Below are positions 61,630 through 64,000 of a stretch of DNA of 64,000 nt, piece after piece. The position numbers and the translations under genes are program-made. The stretch is from Rheinheimera mangrovi (GTDB lineage: Bacteria > Pseudomonadota > Gammaproteobacteria > Enterobacterales > Alteromonadaceae), in NCBI RefSeq assembly GCF_003990335.1, contig NZ_CP034683.1:262501-326500 (forward strand), written 5' to 3'. The notes under the pieces were generated by a model. The model did not search any database. It saw only the letters and a program-made list of their open reading frames with translations, and was not told the origin of the DNA. Numbering within the stretch: the first letter of the stretch is position 1; each line of letters opens with the position of its first letter.

Positions 61630-61944
61630 ATGGCTAATAAAATCCGTCGTGATGATGAGGTTATTGTTCTTACTGGTAAGGACAAAGGCAAAACTGGCAA
61701 GGTTCTGAAAGTTTTAGTAGCTGAAGGCCGTGTTTATGTTTCTGGCGTTAATTTCGTTAAGAAACACCAGAAGCCAATCCCAGCGTTGAACACCCCAGGT
61801 GGCATCGTTGAGAAAGAAGCCTCAATTCACGTTTCAAATGTAGCGATCTTCAATCCAAAAACTGGAAAGGCTGATCGTGTAGGTTTCCGTTTTGAAGATG
61901 GCAAAAAAGTTCGCTTCTTCAAATCGAATAACGAAGTAATTTAA
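61630..61944 (+). CDS. rplX: 50S ribosomal protein L24
   Basis: L24 nucleates 50S assembly. The 104-residue protein has the KOW motif [20 protein letters not shown] and [10 protein letters not shown]. It is 9 nt after rplN. Confidence 0.97.
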   Translation: MANKIRRDDEVIVLTGKDKGKTGKVLKVLVAEGRVYVSGVNFVKKHQKPIPALNTPGGIVEKEASIHVSNVAIFNPKTGKADRVGFRFEDGKKVRFFKSNNEVI

Positions 61945-61963
61945 TTGCTATTGGAGTAATACG

Positions 61964-62503
61964 ATGGCGAAACTGCATGAAATTTATAAAGACACCGTAG
62001 TTCCAGAGCTGTTCAAACAGTTCGGCTACACGAGCGTCATGCAAGTCCCTCGGATTGTTAAAATCACACTGAACATGGGTGTGGGTGAAGCAGTAGCTGA
62101 TAAGAAGATCCTTGAGAACGCAGTAGCAGATTTAACTGCTATCTCTGGCCAAAAGCCATTGGTGACCAAGGCTCGTAAATCAGTAGCTGGTTTCAAAATC
62201 CGTGAAGGCTACCCTATTGGTGCAAAAGTGACCCTGCGTGGCGAACGTATGTGGGATTTCTTCGAGCGTTTAGTATCTATTGCTATTCCTCGTATCCGCG
62301 ATTTCCGCGGTGTGAATCCTAAGTCGTTTGACGGCCGTGGTAACTACAGCATGGGCGTTCGTGAGCAAATCATATTCCCTGAAATCGATTACGATAAAGT
62401 AGATGCGGTACGTGGTTTAGATATCACTATCACTACTACAGCTCGTACTGATGATGAAGGGCGTGCATTACTTGCCGCGTTTAACTTCCCATTCAAGAAA
62501 TAA
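61964..62503 (+). CDS. rplE: 50S ribosomal protein L5
   Basis: L5 binds 5S rRNA. The 179-residue protein has [13 protein letters not shown], the loop [20 protein letters not shown], and the terminal [17 protein letters not shown]. In E. coli, S8 binds at this start to repress spc; I did not resolve the hairpin here. Confidence 0.97.
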   Translation: MAKLHEIYKDTVVPELFKQFGYTSVMQVPRIVKITLNMGVGEAVADKKILENAVADLTAISGQKPLVTKARKSVAGFKIREGYPIGAKVTLRGERMWDFFERLVSIAIPRIRDFRGVNPKSFDGRGNYSMGVREQIIFPEIDYDKVDAVRGLDITITTTARTDDEGRALLAAFNFPFKK

Positions 62504-62514
62504 GGTGTAGGGTC

Positions 62515-62820
62515 ATGGCAAAACAATCAATGAAAGCGCGCGAAGCAAAGCGTGCGGTACTGGTAGCCAAATACGCTGAGCAACGTCATGCACTGAGAGA
62601 TCTGATTGCAAATCCGACGACTTCTGACGAAGACCGTTGGGCAGCAGTTCTGAAGCTGCAGTCGTTACCGCGTGATTCAAGCCCTTCGCGTCAACGTAAT
62701 CGTTGTCGTGTAACAGGTCGTCCTCACGGTTATCTTCGTAAATTCGGCATGAGCCGGATCAAGGTACGTGAAGCAGCGATGCGCGGTGAAATTCCTGGCC
62801 TTCGTAAGGCTAGCTGGTAA
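62515..62820 (+). CDS. rpsN: 30S ribosomal protein S14
   Basis: The 101-residue protein is the zinc-free (C-minus) long form: [17 protein letters not shown] ... [23 protein letters not shown], with no CXXC pairs. It lies 11 nt after rplE. Confidence 0.97.
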   Translation: MAKQSMKAREAKRAVLVAKYAEQRHALRDLIANPTTSDEDRWAAVLKLQSLPRDSSPSRQRNRCRVTGRPHGYLRKFGMSRIKVREAAMRGEIPGLRKASW

Positions 62821-62840
62821 GAATCACGGGAGTAACAGCT

Positions 62841-63233
62841 ATGAGCATGCAAGATCCAGTAGCGGATATGTTTACTCGCATCCGCAACGGCCAAGCTGCC
62901 AAAAAGTTTGCGGTTAAGATGCCATCTTCAAAGTTGAAGGTTGCCATCGCGAAAGTATTAAAAGACGAAGGTTACATCGAAGATTTCGTTGTATCTGCTG
63001 ATGTTAAGGCAGAGCTGGAAGTTACATTAAAGTATTTCCAGGGCAAATCAGTAATTGAAACTATCGATCGTGTTAGCCGTCCAGGTCTGCGTATCTATAA
63101 GAAACGTGGCGAGTTACCAAAGGTAATGGGTGGTTTAGGTGTGGCTATCGTGTCTACATCTAAAGGGCTAATGACTGACCGTGCTGCGCGCAAGGTCGGT
63201 ATCGGTGGTGAAATCATCGGCTATGTAGCGTAA
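62841..63233 (+). CDS. rpsH: 30S ribosomal protein S8
   Basis: S8 is a primary 16S-binding protein and the expected spc regulator. The 130-residue protein starts [18 protein letters not shown] and ends with [20 protein letters not shown] plus IIGYVA. Confidence 0.97.
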   Translation: MSMQDPVADMFTRIRNGQAAKKFAVKMPSSKLKVAIAKVLKDEGYIEDFVVSADVKAELEVTLKYFQGKSVIETIDRVSRPGLRIYKKRGELPKVMGGLGVAIVSTSKGLMTDRAARKVGIGGEIIGYVA

Positions 63234-63245
63234 CGGAGGGTAACT

Positions 63246-63779
63246 ATGTCTCGTGTTGCTAAGGCCCCCGTCACGGTTCCTGCAGGTGTAACAATTACAC
63301 TGAATGGCCAAAACCTGACAGTAAAGGGTAAAAATGGCGAGTTAACGTTGAACGTTAACCCTGCAGTCGAAGTTGTTGTGGAAGGTAATGTACTGCGTAC
63401 GAATCCTCGCGACGGCATCGCAAACGCTGACGCACAAGCGGGTACCGCTCGCGCGTTGATCAACAATTTAGTGATTGGTGTGACTGAAGGTTACACTCAA
63501 AAACTGGAATTGGTTGGTGTTGGTTACCGTGCAAAAGCAGAAGGCAAAGTATTAAACCTGAGCCTGGGCTTTTCTCACCCTGTTGCGTTCGAAGTACCTG
63601 CCGGTATCACGATCGAAACTCCTTCTCAGACAGAAGTGTTGGTGAAAGGTTCTGACAAGCAATTAGTTGGTCAAGTTGCTGCAAACATCCGCGCGTACCG
63701 TAAACCAGAGCCTTACAAAGGTAAAGGTGTTCGCTACGCTAACGAAAACGTGCGTCGTAAAGAAGCGAAGAAAAAGTAG
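63246..63779 (+). CDS. rplF: 50S ribosomal protein L6
   Basis: L6 lies near the sarcin-ricin loop. The 177-residue protein has two related domains and the C-terminal block [20 protein letters not shown]. It is 12 nt after rpsH. Confidence 0.97.
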   Translation: MSRVAKAPVTVPAGVTITLNGQNLTVKGKNGELTLNVNPAVEVVVEGNVLRTNPRDGIANADAQAGTARALINNLVIGVTEGYTQKLELVGVGYRAKAEGKVLNLSLGFSHPVAFEVPAGITIETPSQTEVLVKGSDKQLVGQVAANIRAYRKPEPYKGKGVRYANENVRRKEAKKK

Positions 63780-63788
63780 GGTAGGACG

Positions 63789-64000
63789 ATGGATAAGAAA
63801 CTTGCTCGTCTGCGCCGCGCTAAACGCGTTCGCAGAACAATTATCGAACAAGGTGCGAACCGCCTGGTTGTACATCGTACACCACGTCACATTTACGCCC
63901 AGCTTATCGCACCAAATGCTGAAGTGATTGTTGCTGCTTCTACAGTTGAAGCATCAATCCGTGAATCATTGAAGTACACCGGTAATATCGACGCTGCTAA
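63789..64000 (+). CDS. rplR: 50S ribosomal protein L18 (cut by window end)
   Basis: The first 70 codons are present: [20 protein letters not shown], then [18 protein letters not shown] and AASTVEASI, which match the start of L18, a 5S rRNA-binding protein of usually about 117 residues. The reading frame is open to the window edge; the rest of the gene is outside. AGGA precedes the ATG, 9 nt after rplF. Confidence 0.95.
   Translation, partial: MDKKLARLRRAKRVRRTIIEQGANRLVVHRTPRHIYAQLIAPNAEVIVAASTVEASIRESLKYTGNIDAA

Overview
The window is chromosomal DNA of a gammaproteobacterium. The E. coli-like order of the tRNA-tuf, rplKAJL-rpoBC, S10 and spc clusters, E. coli residue numbering at RpoB D516 and RpoC N458-D464, an lptM-lysA-dapF-DUF484-xerC string, and CoaX in place of CoaA all point there. 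The overall flavour is Alteromonadales or Rheinheimera-like; that placement is recollection, not a search result. No prophage, transposase or CRISPR array is visible.

Layout. (1) 1-3350: distal part of an rrn operon (tRNA-Ala end, 23S, 5S, terminator), then a hairpin-rich array to about 3655. (2) 3727-9912, minus strand: a lone periplasmic binding protein, tmcA, uvrD and a YigB-type HAD phosphatase. (3) 9996-19958: an accessory block of a LytTR response regulator and LytS-type kinase, divergent from an ABC ATPase and a permease fused to an M1 peptidase domain; an organic-peroxide locus (ohrR, secreted esterase, ohr); and a secreted DUF2059 protein. (4) 19981-23918: xerC, DUF484, dapF, lysA and lptM on the minus strand, with cyaY divergent. 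In E. coli xerC, yigB and uvrD are adjacent, so the accessory block splits a conserved string. (5) 24280-35488: an esterase, a DUF2914 protein, a quasi-palindromic repeat, hemCDXY, a DNA-deoxyinosine glycosylase, a TonB-domain/Sel1-like protein, a tRNA-binding protein, a thioesterase, and murB-birA-coaX.

(6) 35549 to the end is the translation and transcription supercluster: tRNA-Thr/Tyr/Gly/Thr-tufB, tRNA-Trp-secE-nusG, rplKA, rplJL-rpoBC, rpsL-rpsG-fusA-tufA, an acyl-CoA dehydrogenase with a PsrA-like operator, then the S10 operon (rpsJ to rpsQ) and the start of spc (rplN to a truncated rplR). Strong sigma70-type promoters and GC-rich terminators mark the transcription units.

Most of the window is core housekeeping DNA. 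The parts most worth a second look are the ABC permease/M1 peptidase locus with its two-component system, the single-cysteine OhrR locus with TATCGCGATA palindromes, the fatty-acid gene wedged between the str and S10 operons, the near-identical tuf pair, the hairpin array after 5S, and a TonB domain in an unusual setting.
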